Assembly (NCBI RefSeq): GCF_000691145.1
Contig: NZ_ASJC01000007.1
Location: 1-64,000 of the forward strand
Origin: Bacillus altitudinis 41KF2b
GTDB taxonomy: Bacteria; Bacillota; Bacilli; Bacillales; Bacillaceae
Length of the DNA stretch: 64,000 bases
Direction: 5' to 3'
Part shown: positions 19,101 to 27,312 of the stretch, in pieces
How positions within the stretch are numbered: the first letter of the stretch is position 1
Layout: every line of letters begins with the position of its first letter
Notes under the pieces: generated by a model
The model's database searches: none
What the model saw: the letters and a program-made list of their open reading frames with translations, nothing else
Told to the model about the DNA's origin: nothing
Position numbers and translations under genes: made by a program

Positions 19101-20686
19101 TCAATTGGCGGGTTCGTTACTTGAGCAAACAGCTGTTTGAAATAAGAAAACAGCGACTGCGCACGATCTGATAACACAGCAAGCGGTGTATCACTTCCCA
19201 TCGAGCCTATTGGGTCCTTGCCTTCTTCTAGTAAAGGAATTAAATACTTTTGAATGTCTTCGTACGTATAATGGAAAGCACGCTGACGCGTTAACAAATC
19301 ACTCATTATACTAGAATTTTCTGAATTTTCTTCCGAGCGATTGACGTGAACCATTTCTTCATCGAGCCATTTTTGATAAGGAAGTTCATTCGCAATCGAA
19401 GATTTCACTTCTTCATCAGAAATAATGCGTCCTTCTTCTAAATCGATTAACAGCATTTTACCTGGTTCAAGACGGTCTTTATACTTCACATCTTCTTCAT
19501 TTGTGTCGATGACGCCGACCTCAGATGAGAAAATGATATGATCGTCATTTGTCACATAGTATCTCGCGGGTCTTAATCCGTTCCGGTCTAAGATGGCGCC
19601 GATTTGTTTACCATCCGTAAACGAAATCGCTGTCGGGCCATCCCACGGCTCCATTAACGAACTATGGTATTCATAAAATGCCCGTTTCTCTTTTGACATG
19701 TGCGTATTCTCCGTCCACGGCTCAGGAATCAGCATCATCGCTGTATGAGCAGGAGTCCGCCCTGCAAGCACGAAAAATTCAAAGGCATTGTCTAAAATGG
19801 ATGAATCACTTCCGTCTGCATTCAGCACTGGCAAAATCTTGTCTAGATCTTCTCCGAAGGCTTCAGACACGAATTGTTGTTCTCTTGCTCTCATCCAATT
19901 GATGTTTCCTCTTAATGTGTTGATTTCTCCGTTATGAATTAAGTAACGGTTTGGATGCGCTCGTTCCCATGTCGGGAATGTATTTGTACTAAATCTTGAA
20001 TGAACGAGTGAAAATGCAGAAACAAATGTTTCATCCTGTAGATCAAGATAAAAAGCATCAACTTGATCTGATGTTAAAAGCCCCTTATATACAATGGTTT
20101 GACTAGACAGACTGACAAAGTAAAATTGTTTTTCCTCTGCTGTTCCCCAGTTTTCAGCCTGCTTGCGGATGACGTATAATTTTCGTTCAAATGACAAACG
20201 GTCTGTTACGTTGTCGTTTGCTCCGATGAACACTTGCCGGACAACCGGACAGCTCTTCGCTGCAACCGTTCCAATTTTCCCAGCATCAACAGGGACCGTT
20301 CTCCAGCCAATTAATGTTTGCCCTTCTTGTTTAATGAAGCCGTTGATCTTTTGTTCGATCGCTTGACGCGTTTTGGCATCATCATCTTTTGAAAAGAACA
20401 CCATTCCTACCCCGTAACGGCCCTTTTCAGGAAGTGCAAAGTCTTGGCAGTTCTTTCTAAAAAAAGCGTCTGGCAGTTGTACCATTAATCCGGCACCATC
20501 ACCTGTATACGGATCACTGCCTTGCCCGCCGCGGTGATCAAGCTGGCACAGCATTTGCAATCCCTTTTTGACGATGCTATGTGTCGCCTCCCCTTTTAAA
20601 TGGGCGTACAGTCCGATTCCACATGCATCATGTTCAAATTCAGGACGGTAGAGACCTTGTGGTTGTGGTAGTTGATTATAAGTCAT
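16115..20686 (-). CDS. gltA: Glutamate synthase large (alpha) subunit
   Basis: 1523 residues. Domain order: class II glutamine amidotransferase (about 1-420) with the processed nucleophile Cys22 in HDACGIG, central domain, FMN/[3Fe-4S] synthase domain with GGEGGEDPARF, the cluster cysteines CVMMRACHLDTCPVG near residue 1120, and the C-terminal beta-helix GXGXG domain (GGRVVILG, GAGMSGGIAYV). It hydrolyses glutamine and transfers ammonia to 2-oxoglutarate. The operon gltAB is activated by GltC, encoded divergently, and in B. subtilis is repressed by TnrA in nitrogen limitation. B. subtilis GltA is 1520 residues. Confidence 0.96.
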   Translation of the reverse strand: MTYNQLPQPQGLYRPEFEHDACGIGLYAHLKGEATHSIVKKGLQMLCQLDHRGGQGSDPYTGDGAGLMVQLPDAFFRKNCQDFALPEKGRYGVGMVFFSKDDDAKTRQAIEQKINGFIKQEGQTLIGWRTVPVDAGKIGTVAAKSCPVVRQVFIGANDNVTDRLSFERKLYVIRKQAENWGTAEEKQFYFVSLSSQTIVYKGLLTSDQVDAFYLDLQDETFVSAFSLVHSRFSTNTFPTWERAHPNRYLIHNGEINTLRGNINWMRAREQQFVSEAFGEDLDKILPVLNADGSDSSILDNAFEFFVLAGRTPAHTAMMLIPEPWTENTHMSKEKRAFYEYHSSLMEPWDGPTAISFTDGKQIGAILDRNGLRPARYYVTNDDHIIFSSEVGVIDTNEEDVKYKDRLEPGKMLLIDLEEGRIISDEEVKSSIANELPYQKWLDEEMVHVNRSEENSENSSIMSDLLTRQRAFHYTYEDIQKYLIPLLEEGKDPIGSMGSDTPLAVLSDRAQSLFSYFKQLFAQVTNPPIDAIREQLVTSTMTWLGAEGDILHPNEYSCRRIKLYTPVLTSGQFNGLKTIVHNAFKSKTIHTLFTDDLKRGLDAMFEEAEKAIREGVSLLILSDRDMTEEKVPIPPLLALSALHQHLVRQGLRTKVSLIVESGEVREVHHFAALIGYGADAIHPYLVYETYKQLIAEEAIAISFDEAVTKFGKSVTEGVVKVMSKVGISTVQSYRGAQIFEAVGISEEVIQAYFTGTASQLGGIDLDTIASEAKLRHEAGYQASTDQTLESGSEFQWRKNGEHHAFNPKTIHTLQWACRNEDYDLFKQYTKAADEERIGFLRNLFAFHSKQKPVRLEEVESAESIVRRFKTGAMSFGSLSKEAHEALAIAMNRIGGKSNSGEGGEDPARFTVDEHGDDRRSAIKQIASGRFGVKSHYLVNADELQIKMAQGAKPGEGGQLPGNKVYPWVADVRGSTPGVGLISPPPHHDIYSIEDLAQLIHDLKNANRDARISVKLVSKAGVGTIAAGVAKGTADVIVISGYDGGTGASPKTSIKHTGLPWELGLAEAHQTLVLNGLRERVVLETDGKLMTGRDVVMAAILGAEEYGFATAPLVVLGCVMMRACHLDTCPVGVATQNPELRKKFMGDPDHIVNFMMFIAEEVREILAELGFTSMDELIGRTDVLSVSERAKAHWKAGQLNLETLLYQPEGPRTFRTPQNHKIDESLDMNEILPYVQEALDHQTPVDLSLNIRNIHRVAGTITGSEVSKRYGEEGLPEDTITLRFTGSAGQSFGAFVPKGMSLYLTGDSNDYIGKGLSGGKIAVKTSDHFVQNGHENVIVGNVAFYGATSGKAYINGRAGERFAVRNSGVNVVVEGIGDHGCEYMTGGRVVILGDVGKNFGAGMSGGIAYVHTSDAKQFKRMCNMEMIMFEKLTDHEEEQEVKQMIQEHLDYTNSSKAAALLENWAQEKNQFIKIIPRNYKMMLQSIEEQKQAGLSHEEAVMFAFEANTKPKNKETANGQKAAVAH

Positions 20687-20753
20687 CGTTTCTCTCCCCC
20701 GTTTAAAAGATCCGTTTTTTCACAGTAATAAAATCTCACAAACTCTGTAACTT

Positions 20754-20782
20754 ATTTTAAGTTTTCAAATTAATATAAACAA
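20754..20782 (-). promoter_or_regulatory. Candidate gltAB promoter
   Basis: Minus strand -35 TTGTTT (20782-20777), 17-base spacer, -10 TAAAAT (20759-20754). The predicted start near 20747 gives a leader of about 60 bases. Confidence 0.65.
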
Positions 20783-20818
20783 TATATAATTTAGATCAAA
20801 ACAATCTCTTTTTGAGAT
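20782..20818. promoter_or_regulatory. GltC Box II and Box I
   Basis: Box I, ATCTCTTTTTGAGAT (20804-20818), is a perfect 5-base inverted repeat with the LysR T-N11-A pattern. Box II, ATATATAATTTAGAT (20782-20796), shares the right half only. Their centres are 22 bases apart and lie at about -64 and -42 from the predicted gltA start, which is the arrangement I recall for B. subtilis gltA-gltC. Confidence 0.75.
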
Positions 20819-20839
20819 AGATGGGTGTGAAGTGCAAAA

Positions 20840-21742
20840 ATGGAGCTTCGTCAATTACGCTATTTTGTAGAAGTTGCTGACCGTGAACACGTGTCAGAAG
20901 CGGCTGAAAACTTACACGTTGCCCAATCTGCCATCAGCCGGCAGATTGCCAATTTAGAAGAAGAACTTGGAGTGGCTTTATTCGAACGAGAAGGACGAAA
21001 TATCAAATTAACGAAAATCGGCAGACAATTTTTGGACCATGTCAGAACCGCCCTAAAAGCGATAGATTACGCCAAAGAACAAATTGATGAATACTTAGAC
21101 CCTCACAAAGGGACAGTGAACATTGGATTTCCTACAAGTCTAGCAAGCCAAGTGCTCCCTTCTGTCATTTCCGCATTTAAGCTGGAATATCCAGAGGTCG
21201 ATTTTTTACTTCGTCAAGGTTCCTATAAGTTTCTGATTGAAGCTGTCAAAAATCGAGACATTGATCTTGCCTTTTTAGGACCCGTCCCGACAAACGATCC
21301 TCAAATAGAAGGAAATATCTTGTTTTCCGAAAGCATTTATGCCCTTTTGCCTATTAGTCACCCCTTTAGCGGGCAAAGAAGTATTCATTTAAGTGATTTG
21401 AGAAAAGACCATTTCGTTTTATTTCCTGAAGGGTATGTGCTGAGACAAATTGCGGTTGATGCCTGTAAGCAGGCTGGCTATGAGCCTACTATCTCATCTG
21501 AAGGAGAAGATTTGGATGCCATTAAAGGTCTTGTGTCAGCGGGTATGGGCGTTACCTTATTACCCGAAAGTGCTTTTTATGAAACAACACCGCGATTTAC
21601 AGTGAAAATTCCCATTGATTTCCCTCAAGTGAGAAGAACGGTCGGAATTATTGCGTCTAAATCAAGAGAGATGTCTCCTTCTGCCCATGATTTTTATATG
21701 TTTGTAAAAGACTTCTTTTCAAAAATTGAACAATATAAATAA
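20840..21742 (+). CDS. gltC: LysR-type activator of gltAB
   Basis: 300 residues. The N-terminal winged helix-turn-helix (MELRQLRYFVEVADREHVSEAAE) includes AQSAISRQIANLEEELG as recognition region. The rest is a periplasmic-binding-protein-like effector domain of normal LysR length. In B. subtilis GltC activates gltAB in response to 2-oxoglutarate and is held inactive by RocG glutamate dehydrogenase. The divergent position next to gltA and the two GltC boxes identify it. The ATG start has a weak ribosome site (GGGTGTG), fitting low expression of an autoregulated regulator; Box I lies 22 bases upstream and would block its own promoter. Confidence 0.94.
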   Translation: MELRQLRYFVEVADREHVSEAAENLHVAQSAISRQIANLEEELGVALFEREGRNIKLTKIGRQFLDHVRTALKAIDYAKEQIDEYLDPHKGTVNIGFPTSLASQVLPSVISAFKLEYPEVDFLLRQGSYKFLIEAVKNRDIDLAFLGPVPTNDPQIEGNILFSESIYALLPISHPFSGQRSIHLSDLRKDHFVLFPEGYVLRQIAVDACKQAGYEPTISSEGEDLDAIKGLVSAGMGVTLLPESAFYETTPRFTVKIPIDFPQVRRTVGIIASKSREMSPSAHDFYMFVKDFFSKIEQYK

Positions 21743-21836
21743 TTCACTAAAACAAGACATTTCATTTGTAGAAATAATCCCTCTTTGTATATGATGAGTT
21801 ACAGAACAACAGACTATATGGAAGAAAGGTAATCGT

Positions 21837-23570
21837 ATGAAATCAATTTTATCGTTTTTAAAGCCCTATCGGCTATCCGTTGTGTCCATTGTGGTTCTCA
21901 CCTTTTTAAGCAGTATGCTCCAGCTGTATTTACCGACGCTTACAGCAGATATCGTTGATGTCGGGATCGTCCAAGGAGATGTCGCTTATATATGGAAGGT
22001 TGGGGGCTGGATGGTGGCTTGTTCTTTACTTGCCATCTTGCTCACGATTTGGAAGTCCTACTTGTCATCTAAGACAGCTCTAGGCTTCGGGCGTGATATG
22101 AGAAGACAGCTGTTTGTGCATGTCGAACAATTCTCATTAGAAGAATTTCAAAAAATCGGGACATCTTCCTTTATTACAAGATCAACAAATGATGTGAAAC
22201 AAGTTCAAGATGTCACGATCATGATCTTACAAATGATGACACGGGCGCCTCTAATGCTCGTTGGTGGAATTATTTTGGCTGTATCTAGAGATGCTGTGTT
22301 ATCTCTCATCTTTTTAGCAGCTCTTCCCCTTCTTGGTGGGTTCATTTATTTGGTATCAAGAAAAGCGATCCCCCTCTTTGGCCAGCTTCAGAAAAAAACG
22401 GACCGGCTGAACTTGATTATGAGAGAGTCGCTTTCAGGCATTCGGGTCATTCGTGCGTTTAACCGAGTAGATGACGAAAAGGAACGTTTTCAAGAAGCCA
22501 ATACATCGTATAAGGATACTGGTCTTAAGGTCAATCGATTAATGGCGTACTTGTTCCCTTTTATGCTCATTATCATGAACTTCACGAATATCGGCATTGT
22601 CTGGATTGGCGCTAATCGGATTGATGCCGGACAGATGGAAGTCGGGAATCTGATCGCCTTCATTCAATATGCGATGATGATTTTAATGGCACTCATTATG
22701 CTTTCTATGAGTTTTATTATGGTGCCTAGAGCTCAGGCATCAGCTAAACGGATGAATGAAGTGTTAAATCTAGAACCAAAAATTAAAGACAAAAAAGAAG
22801 CTGTCACTAAACTTGATCAGCCAGCCCAGTCCATTCGCTTTGAGGATGTGTCATTTTATTATTCAAATGCTGAAAAACCAGCCGTTCAAGACATGACGTT
22901 TGAAGCCAAAAAGGGTGAAACGACGGCGATCATCGGCAGTACAGGTTCCGGGAAAACGACCCTTCTTCAGCTGATGACACGTTTTTATGAAGCCACAGAA
23001 GGAAAAATTACATTAGATGGTGTCGATATTAGAGAATTGCCTCAAGAGAAACTGAGAAGTCAGATGGGTTATGTTTCTCAAAAAGCCATTTTATTTAGCG
23101 GAACCATTGCTGATAATGTGCGCTTTGGCAAACGCGATGCAACAGATGACGAGATTTGGCAGGCACTGCGGACAGCACAGGCCGAAGAATTTGTTTTGCA
23201 AAAAGATGGCGGAATTCACGCAGAGATAGACCAAGGGGGTTCGAATCTCTCTGGCGGTCAAAAGCAGCGTCTTTCGATCGCAAGAGCACTCGTAAGAAAA
23301 CCTGCATTCTACCTGTTTGACGATAGCTTCTCTGCCCTTGATTACAAAACGGATGCAAAACTTCGGTCAGCGCTAGAAGCTGAAAAAGAGCATGCTGCTT
23401 TGATTATTGTGGCTCAAAGAATCAGCACAGTGAAGCATAGCGATAAAATCATTGTGTTAGATGATGGAAAAATAGCAGGTATCGGTACACATGAACAGTT
23501 ACTGAAAGATAACCTTGTCTATCAAGAGATCGTCGCATCACAGGAAGGTCAGGAGGTGGAGCAAGGATGA
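21837..23570 (+). CDS. yfiB: ABC exporter half-transporter, degenerate-site subunit (YfiB-like)
   Basis: 577 residues: six-helix type IV exporter domain (about 1-310) and nucleotide-binding domain with Walker A GSTGSGKTT, signature LSGGQKQRLS and Walker B FYLFDDSFSALD. The residue after the Walker B Asp is Asp instead of the catalytic Glu, as in the non-hydrolysing site of heterodimeric exporters such as BmrC or TM287. It overlaps the next gene by four bases (ATGA), so the two are translated together. Sizes and order fit B. subtilis YfiB/YfiC (573 and 604 residues); the symbol is by that resemblance. Substrate unknown, probably drugs or lipids. Confidence 0.8.
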   Translation: MKSILSFLKPYRLSVVSIVVLTFLSSMLQLYLPTLTADIVDVGIVQGDVAYIWKVGGWMVACSLLAILLTIWKSYLSSKTALGFGRDMRRQLFVHVEQFSLEEFQKIGTSSFITRSTNDVKQVQDVTIMILQMMTRAPLMLVGGIILAVSRDAVLSLIFLAALPLLGGFIYLVSRKAIPLFGQLQKKTDRLNLIMRESLSGIRVIRAFNRVDDEKERFQEANTSYKDTGLKVNRLMAYLFPFMLIIMNFTNIGIVWIGANRIDAGQMEVGNLIAFIQYAMMILMALIMLSMSFIMVPRAQASAKRMNEVLNLEPKIKDKKEAVTKLDQPAQSIRFEDVSFYYSNAEKPAVQDMTFEAKKGETTAIIGSTGSGKTTLLQLMTRFYEATEGKITLDGVDIRELPQEKLRSQMGYVSQKAILFSGTIADNVRFGKRDATDDEIWQALRTAQAEEFVLQKDGGIHAEIDQGGSNLSGGQKQRLSIARALVRKPAFYLFDDSFSALDYKTDAKLRSALEAEKEHAALIIVAQRISTVKHSDKIIVLDDGKIAGIGTHEQLLKDNLVYQEIVASQEGQEVEQG

Positions 23571-25396
23571 GTAAAAAAATGTCTTCTGGAATGGGACATA
23601 AAGGCGGTCACCCAAGGGGCCCAGTACAAAAACCGAAGGAATTTAAAAAAACACTTCTTCGTTTAACGGGCTATTTAAAACCGAGGAAATTTCAGCTGAT
23701 CGTTGTCCTGATTGCAGCGATCGGTTCAACCGTTTTTAATGTTGTCAGTCCAAAATTACTTGGGGATGCCACCTCTTCCCTATTTGAAAGTTTTACACAA
23801 GGAACTGGTGTTCAATTTGATGTCATTTCACGCATTTTATTGTTGCTTGTTCTATTATATGTCGTGGCATCTCTCTTCTCATTCGTGCAGCAATATGTAA
23901 TGGCGGGTGTCTCGCAGCAGACCATTGCTGAACTAAGACAAGAAGCGAGTGACAAACTCACACGTCTCCCTCTTCGTTATTTTGATAAAACAACACACGG
24001 AGACACGCTGAGCCGGGTGATGAACGACATTGATAATATTAATACTTCTTTACAGCAGGCACTCACGCAAGTGATCACATCTGTTATTACAGTCATTGGT
24101 ATTGTCGTCATGATGCTTTTCATCAGTCCGCTGCTGACACTGCTTGTTTGTTTGACGCTGCCTCTTAGTTTGTTTGCGATTCGAGGCATTACATCATTTT
24201 CGCAAAAGCATTTTAAAGCACAGCAAAAAGAACTAGGGATGATCAATGGACATATTAATGAAATGTTCACAGGACATCAGACGGTTCGTGCGTATGGCTA
24301 TGAAAAGAAAGCCATTGATACATTTGATCAATTAAACGAACAACTATATGAATCTTCAAGAAAAGCACAATTTATCTCCGGCTTAATGATGCCGATGATG
24401 ACCTTTATTGGGAATCTTGGCTATGTGGCGGTAAGTGTTGCTGGCGGAATTCTTGTCATTAACGGGAATATTCGTGTTGGGGATGTGCAAGCATTTATCC
24501 AATACACACAACAAATGTCGCAGCCGCTTGTGCAAGCATCCAGTGTTGCAAACTTAGTTCAATCTGCTATCGCATCTGCTGAACGGGTGTTTGAAATTTT
24601 AGATGAGGAAGAAGAACATGCGGAAGAAGATGCAGCGATTGATCTTAAATCCCTTTCCGGAGATGTGGCCTTTGAGCACGTTCACTTCGGTTATGAGAAA
24701 GATCAACCCATTATTAAAGATTTGAATTTACAAGTCCGAGAAGGACAAACGGTGGCCATTGTTGGGCCAACAGGCGCTGGAAAAACAACGATTATTAATC
24801 TGTTAATGCGCTTTTACGAGCTAGATCAAGGCTCCATTCGCATTGGCGGCGTAAAAACAACCGACCTCAGCCGAGAGCAAGTACGTGACTTATTTGCGAT
24901 GGTTCTTCAGGATACATGGCTCTTTGAAGGCACAATTTATGACAACATCGCATATGGCAGACAAAATGTTTCAAAAGAGGATGTGTTGAAGGCCGCTAAA
25001 CATGCCTATGCAGACGATTTCATCCGCACCCTTCCAGATGGATATGACACACTCTTAACAGAAGATGCCGGCAACCTCTCACAAGGTCAGCGTCAACTGT
25101 TAACCATCGCCCGTGCCATCTTATCTGATCCGAAGATATTAATCTTAGATGAAGCAACAAGCAGTGTCGATACACGGACAGAGATGCATATTCAAAAAGC
25201 GATGAATGAATTAATGAACGGCAGAACAAGCTTCGTCATTGCACATCGACTTTCAACGATTAAAGATGCCGATCTCATTTTAGTCATGAAAGATGGCACG
25301 ATCATTGAAAAAGGAACTCATCGTGAGCTTTTGAAAGAAAAAGGCTTTTATGCCGACCTCTATATGAGTCAATTTGCCGAAAACCAAGTCGGTTAA
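23567..25396 (+). CDS. yfiC: ABC exporter half-transporter, catalytic-site subunit (YfiC-like)
   Basis: 609 residues: a Gly/Lys-rich cytosolic N-tail (residues 1-28), six membrane helices (to about 340) and an ATPase domain with Walker A GPTGAGKTT, Walker B ILILDEATSSVD with the catalytic Glu, and the H-loop AHRLSTIKDAD. The signature is LSQGQRQLL, slightly changed from LSGGQ. In the dimer this altered signature faces the Asp-containing site of the partner, giving one inactive and one active ATP site. The pair is probably a drug or lipid exporter in the cytoplasmic membrane. A strong terminator follows. Confidence 0.82.
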   Translation: MSKKMSSGMGHKGGHPRGPVQKPKEFKKTLLRLTGYLKPRKFQLIVVLIAAIGSTVFNVVSPKLLGDATSSLFESFTQGTGVQFDVISRILLLLVLLYVVASLFSFVQQYVMAGVSQQTIAELRQEASDKLTRLPLRYFDKTTHGDTLSRVMNDIDNINTSLQQALTQVITSVITVIGIVVMMLFISPLLTLLVCLTLPLSLFAIRGITSFSQKHFKAQQKELGMINGHINEMFTGHQTVRAYGYEKKAIDTFDQLNEQLYESSRKAQFISGLMMPMMTFIGNLGYVAVSVAGGILVINGNIRVGDVQAFIQYTQQMSQPLVQASSVANLVQSAIASAERVFEILDEEEEHAEEDAAIDLKSLSGDVAFEHVHFGYEKDQPIIKDLNLQVREGQTVAIVGPTGAGKTTIINLLMRFYELDQGSIRIGGVKTTDLSREQVRDLFAMVLQDTWLFEGTIYDNIAYGRQNVSKEDVLKAAKHAYADDFIRTLPDGYDTLLTEDAGNLSQGQRQLLTIARAILSDPKILILDEATSSVDTRTEMHIQKAMNELMNGRTSFVIAHRLSTIKDADLILVMKDGTIIEKGTHRELLKEKGFYADLYMSQFAENQVG

Positions 25397-25404
25397 ACAG
25401 CACC

Positions 25405-25447
25405 AAAAAGGATAGACAGCATGTAAAAATGCCTGTCTATCCTTTTT
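25405..25447. terminator. Bidirectional terminator after the ABC genes
   Basis: AAAAAGGATAGACAG pairs with CTGTCTATCCTTTTT around a 13-base loop. It serves the ABC operon and the convergent MerR-type gene. Confidence 0.85.
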
Positions 25448-25455
25448 GTTATGCC

Positions 25456-26277
25456 TTAAGCTTCGCGTTTTCTGACTTTCACACTAAGTTTCGTCATGTA
25501 ATCCGCTTCATTTTTAGACATCAGAGAATGAAGTAAATACTCCTCAAAGACATCCCCATCCAGTATCATATCCTCTGCTTCGATGTGATCTAATAAACGT
25601 GAATAGGCAGTTTCCATCTCTTCATATGTTCCTTGTTGATACATGACTGCATAAAGGCCCGCTGGCTTTTTGACTGCATCCGGTCCTTCCATTCGGCAAA
25701 ACAGCCGATCAGATTGATGATAATGACGCTGCAAAAACTGCTCCTTGTTTAAAATAGAACCATTTGCCGCCGCACCTTTAATACCAATCCCTTTCAGAAA
25801 TTCTCCTACAATTCGAGAAATTTCTTCTATAGGTGTGTTTGAATCAATTGGGTTTGATGTACTGAGGACGATCGGTTCTTCTGGCAGTTCTTGAAACAAG
25901 ACCTCCCCTGTTTTCACTGATGATAATTCATTCGTTGTCTCGATCACACGAAAAAGAAAAGATTGAATATCCTGTAGTTTTTGGATCTCCTCCCCGACCT
26001 TTTCTGCTTGCTCAACCGCAAGGCTTTGCAATTTCTCCTGAGAAGGCTCAGTAAAGTATTGTTTTAATTGTTTGATCGGAAATTGAACAGCACGAAGAGA
26101 TTGAATGGCCATGAAATGATCAAACTGTTCAAATGTATAATAACGGTACCCATTTTCCTGAACACCTGCCGGCTTAAACAAATCGATCTTATCATAATAG
26201 AGCAGTGTATCTTTTTTCACTTCAAATAATGCCGCAAATTCTCCAGTTAAAAATGTTTTTTGAACATCGCTCATCAT
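25456..26277 (-). CDS. MerR-family regulator with GyrI-like effector domain (BltR/BmrR type)
   Basis: 273 residues from the ATG at 26277 (AAGGAG eight bases upstream; a second ATG follows directly). The N-terminal MerR winged helix contains TGEFAALFEVKKDTLLYYDK and GYRYYTFEQFDHF. A dimerisation coiled coil spans about 75-120, and the C-terminal 150 residues resemble the multidrug-binding (GyrI-like) domain of BmrR and BltR; the length equals BltR (273). Such proteins twist a promoter with a 19-base spacer and activate it when a drug binds. Exactly such a promoter lies in the divergent intergenic region and drives the neighbouring acetyltransferase. The inducer is unknown. Confidence 0.85.
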   Translation of the reverse strand: MMSDVQKTFLTGEFAALFEVKKDTLLYYDKIDLFKPAGVQENGYRYYTFEQFDHFMAIQSLRAVQFPIKQLKQYFTEPSQEKLQSLAVEQAEKVGEEIQKLQDIQSFLFRVIETTNELSSVKTGEVLFQELPEEPIVLSTSNPIDSNTPIEEISRIVGEFLKGIGIKGAAANGSILNKEQFLQRHYHQSDRLFCRMEGPDAVKKPAGLYAVMYQQGTYEEMETAYSRLLDHIEAEDMILDGDVFEEYLLHSLMSKNEADYMTKLSVKVRKREA

Positions 26278-26293
26278 TTTTAGGGCTCCTTTC

Positions 26294-26324
26294 TTGACTA
26301 TGGAGTTACTCCATCCTTTATGAT
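26294..26324 (+). promoter_or_regulatory. MerR-type promoter with 19-base spacer and operator dyad
   Basis: -35 TTGACT (26294-26299), 19-base spacer, -10 TATGAT (26319-26324). The spacer contains the perfect dyad ATGGAGTTACTCCAT (26300-26314). This is the layout MerR-family activators need. Confidence 0.8.
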
Positions 26325-26365
26325 AACATGCATAAACACCACGTATGTGGAGAAAGGATTTACAC

Positions 26366-26935
26366 ATGAACAAAATCGCACAAGATCAAGTCACATTATC
26401 ACTTGCAAAACAAGAGGACTTCCCTTTGATGAAAAAAGAACTGCAAGATGCTTTCACAGCTGGCATCATTGATGCATTTGGCGATGCAGAAGGTGGACCA
26501 ATTCCTCCTGATGAGTCGATTGATGAATCTTTTTATTCGACAGAGAACCTTGTCTATCATATTTTACTAAACGGTCAAAAGGCAGGAGGGGTTGTTTTAA
26601 AAATCAACCCTCTCACACACCGCAATTCGGTGGACCTGTTATATATCTCTTCATCATCTCACAGCCGAGGCATTGGTCAGGCAGCATGGAAAGCCATTGA
26701 GGCGCAATATCCAGAAACGAAGGTGTGGGAAGTTGTCACTCCTTATTTTGAAAAGCGCAACATTCATTTTTATGTGAACAAATGCGGGTTTCAGATTGTT
26801 GAGTTTTATCACTTGCACCATCCAGATCCGAGCTTGCCTCATGAGAACGATCAAGAAAATGACCCTTTAGCGCCTGAGACATTTGAATTTTTCAAATTTG
26901 AGAAAGTCATGAAAAAAGACCGTTCAAGTTCATAA
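26366..26935 (+). CDS. GNAT-family N-acetyltransferase, MerR-controlled
   Basis: 189 residues from the ATG at 26366 (GAAAGGA seven bases upstream); the frame opens 21 bases earlier without a ribosome site. The acetyl-CoA binding region of the GNAT fold is LLYISSSSHSRGIGQAAWKAIE, with the R/Q-x-x-G-x-A-type loop at HSRGIGQAA, and YFEKRNIHFYVNKCGFQIVEF is the usual beta6/beta7 region. The substrate is unknown. It is divergent from the MerR-type regulator and has the only MerR-type promoter of the intergenic region. The arrangement recalls bltR with the polyamine acetyltransferase gene bltD in B. subtilis, but sequence kinship to BltD is not shown. Confidence 0.8.
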   Translation: MNKIAQDQVTLSLAKQEDFPLMKKELQDAFTAGIIDAFGDAEGGPIPPDESIDESFYSTENLVYHILLNGQKAGGVVLKINPLTHRNSVDLLYISSSSHSRGIGQAAWKAIEAQYPETKVWEVVTPYFEKRNIHFYVNKCGFQIVEFYHLHHPDPSLPHENDQENDPLAPETFEFFKFEKVMKKDRSSS

Positions 26936-26937
26936 AA

Positions 26938-26965
26938 AAACTCCCCCTCATATGGGGGAGTTTCA
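26938..26965. terminator. Terminator after the GNAT gene, left copy
   Basis: AAACTCCCCC and GGGGGAGTTT form a 10-base stem around TCATAT. A near copy of this hairpin occurs at 27313-27337 on the other side of the transposase remnant. Confidence 0.75.
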
Positions 26966-27310
26966 GCATGTAGACAAAACCTCGCATTCGCCAAGAACAA
27001 AAGCTGGTTATTTGAAAAGAATGAATACGTGTATGATGCATATTGATTGTTACATTTGCCCCAACGGGCATTATCGTACAACGACTAGAGAAGGCTATAA
27101 GCAATATGCGTCTGATTCAGAGATATGCAAGTCCTGCTCGTTTTTAGATAACTGTACACAAAGTCAATTGGACGAAACTTTGTGGACTCAAAAAAGTTTC
27201 AATATAGGCGATGCTTACTTTCGCTGCCATGAATCTCAAAAAGCTAGCAAACTGGACATGGGAAGGACCATGTCCAGCCTAAGTCAACAGATAAATTGTA
27301 TTAAAATCAG
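26966..27310 (+). pseudogene. Remnant of an IS1182-family transposase
   Basis: Several frames together give pieces of an IS1182-type transposase in the correct order: FEKNEYVYDAY (frame broken at about 27050), then DCYICPN, TTTREGY, SDSEICKSCSFLDNCTQSQ (about 27050-27165), then in another frame TFAAMNLKKLANWTW ending at a TAA at 27280-27282. The N-terminal half, including most of the DDE domain, is missing, and part of the region between the Cys-rich segment and the C-terminus is deleted. At least two frameshifts are needed to join the pieces, so it is inactive. No clear terminal inverted repeats were found. Confidence 0.8.
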
Positions 27311-27312
27311 TG

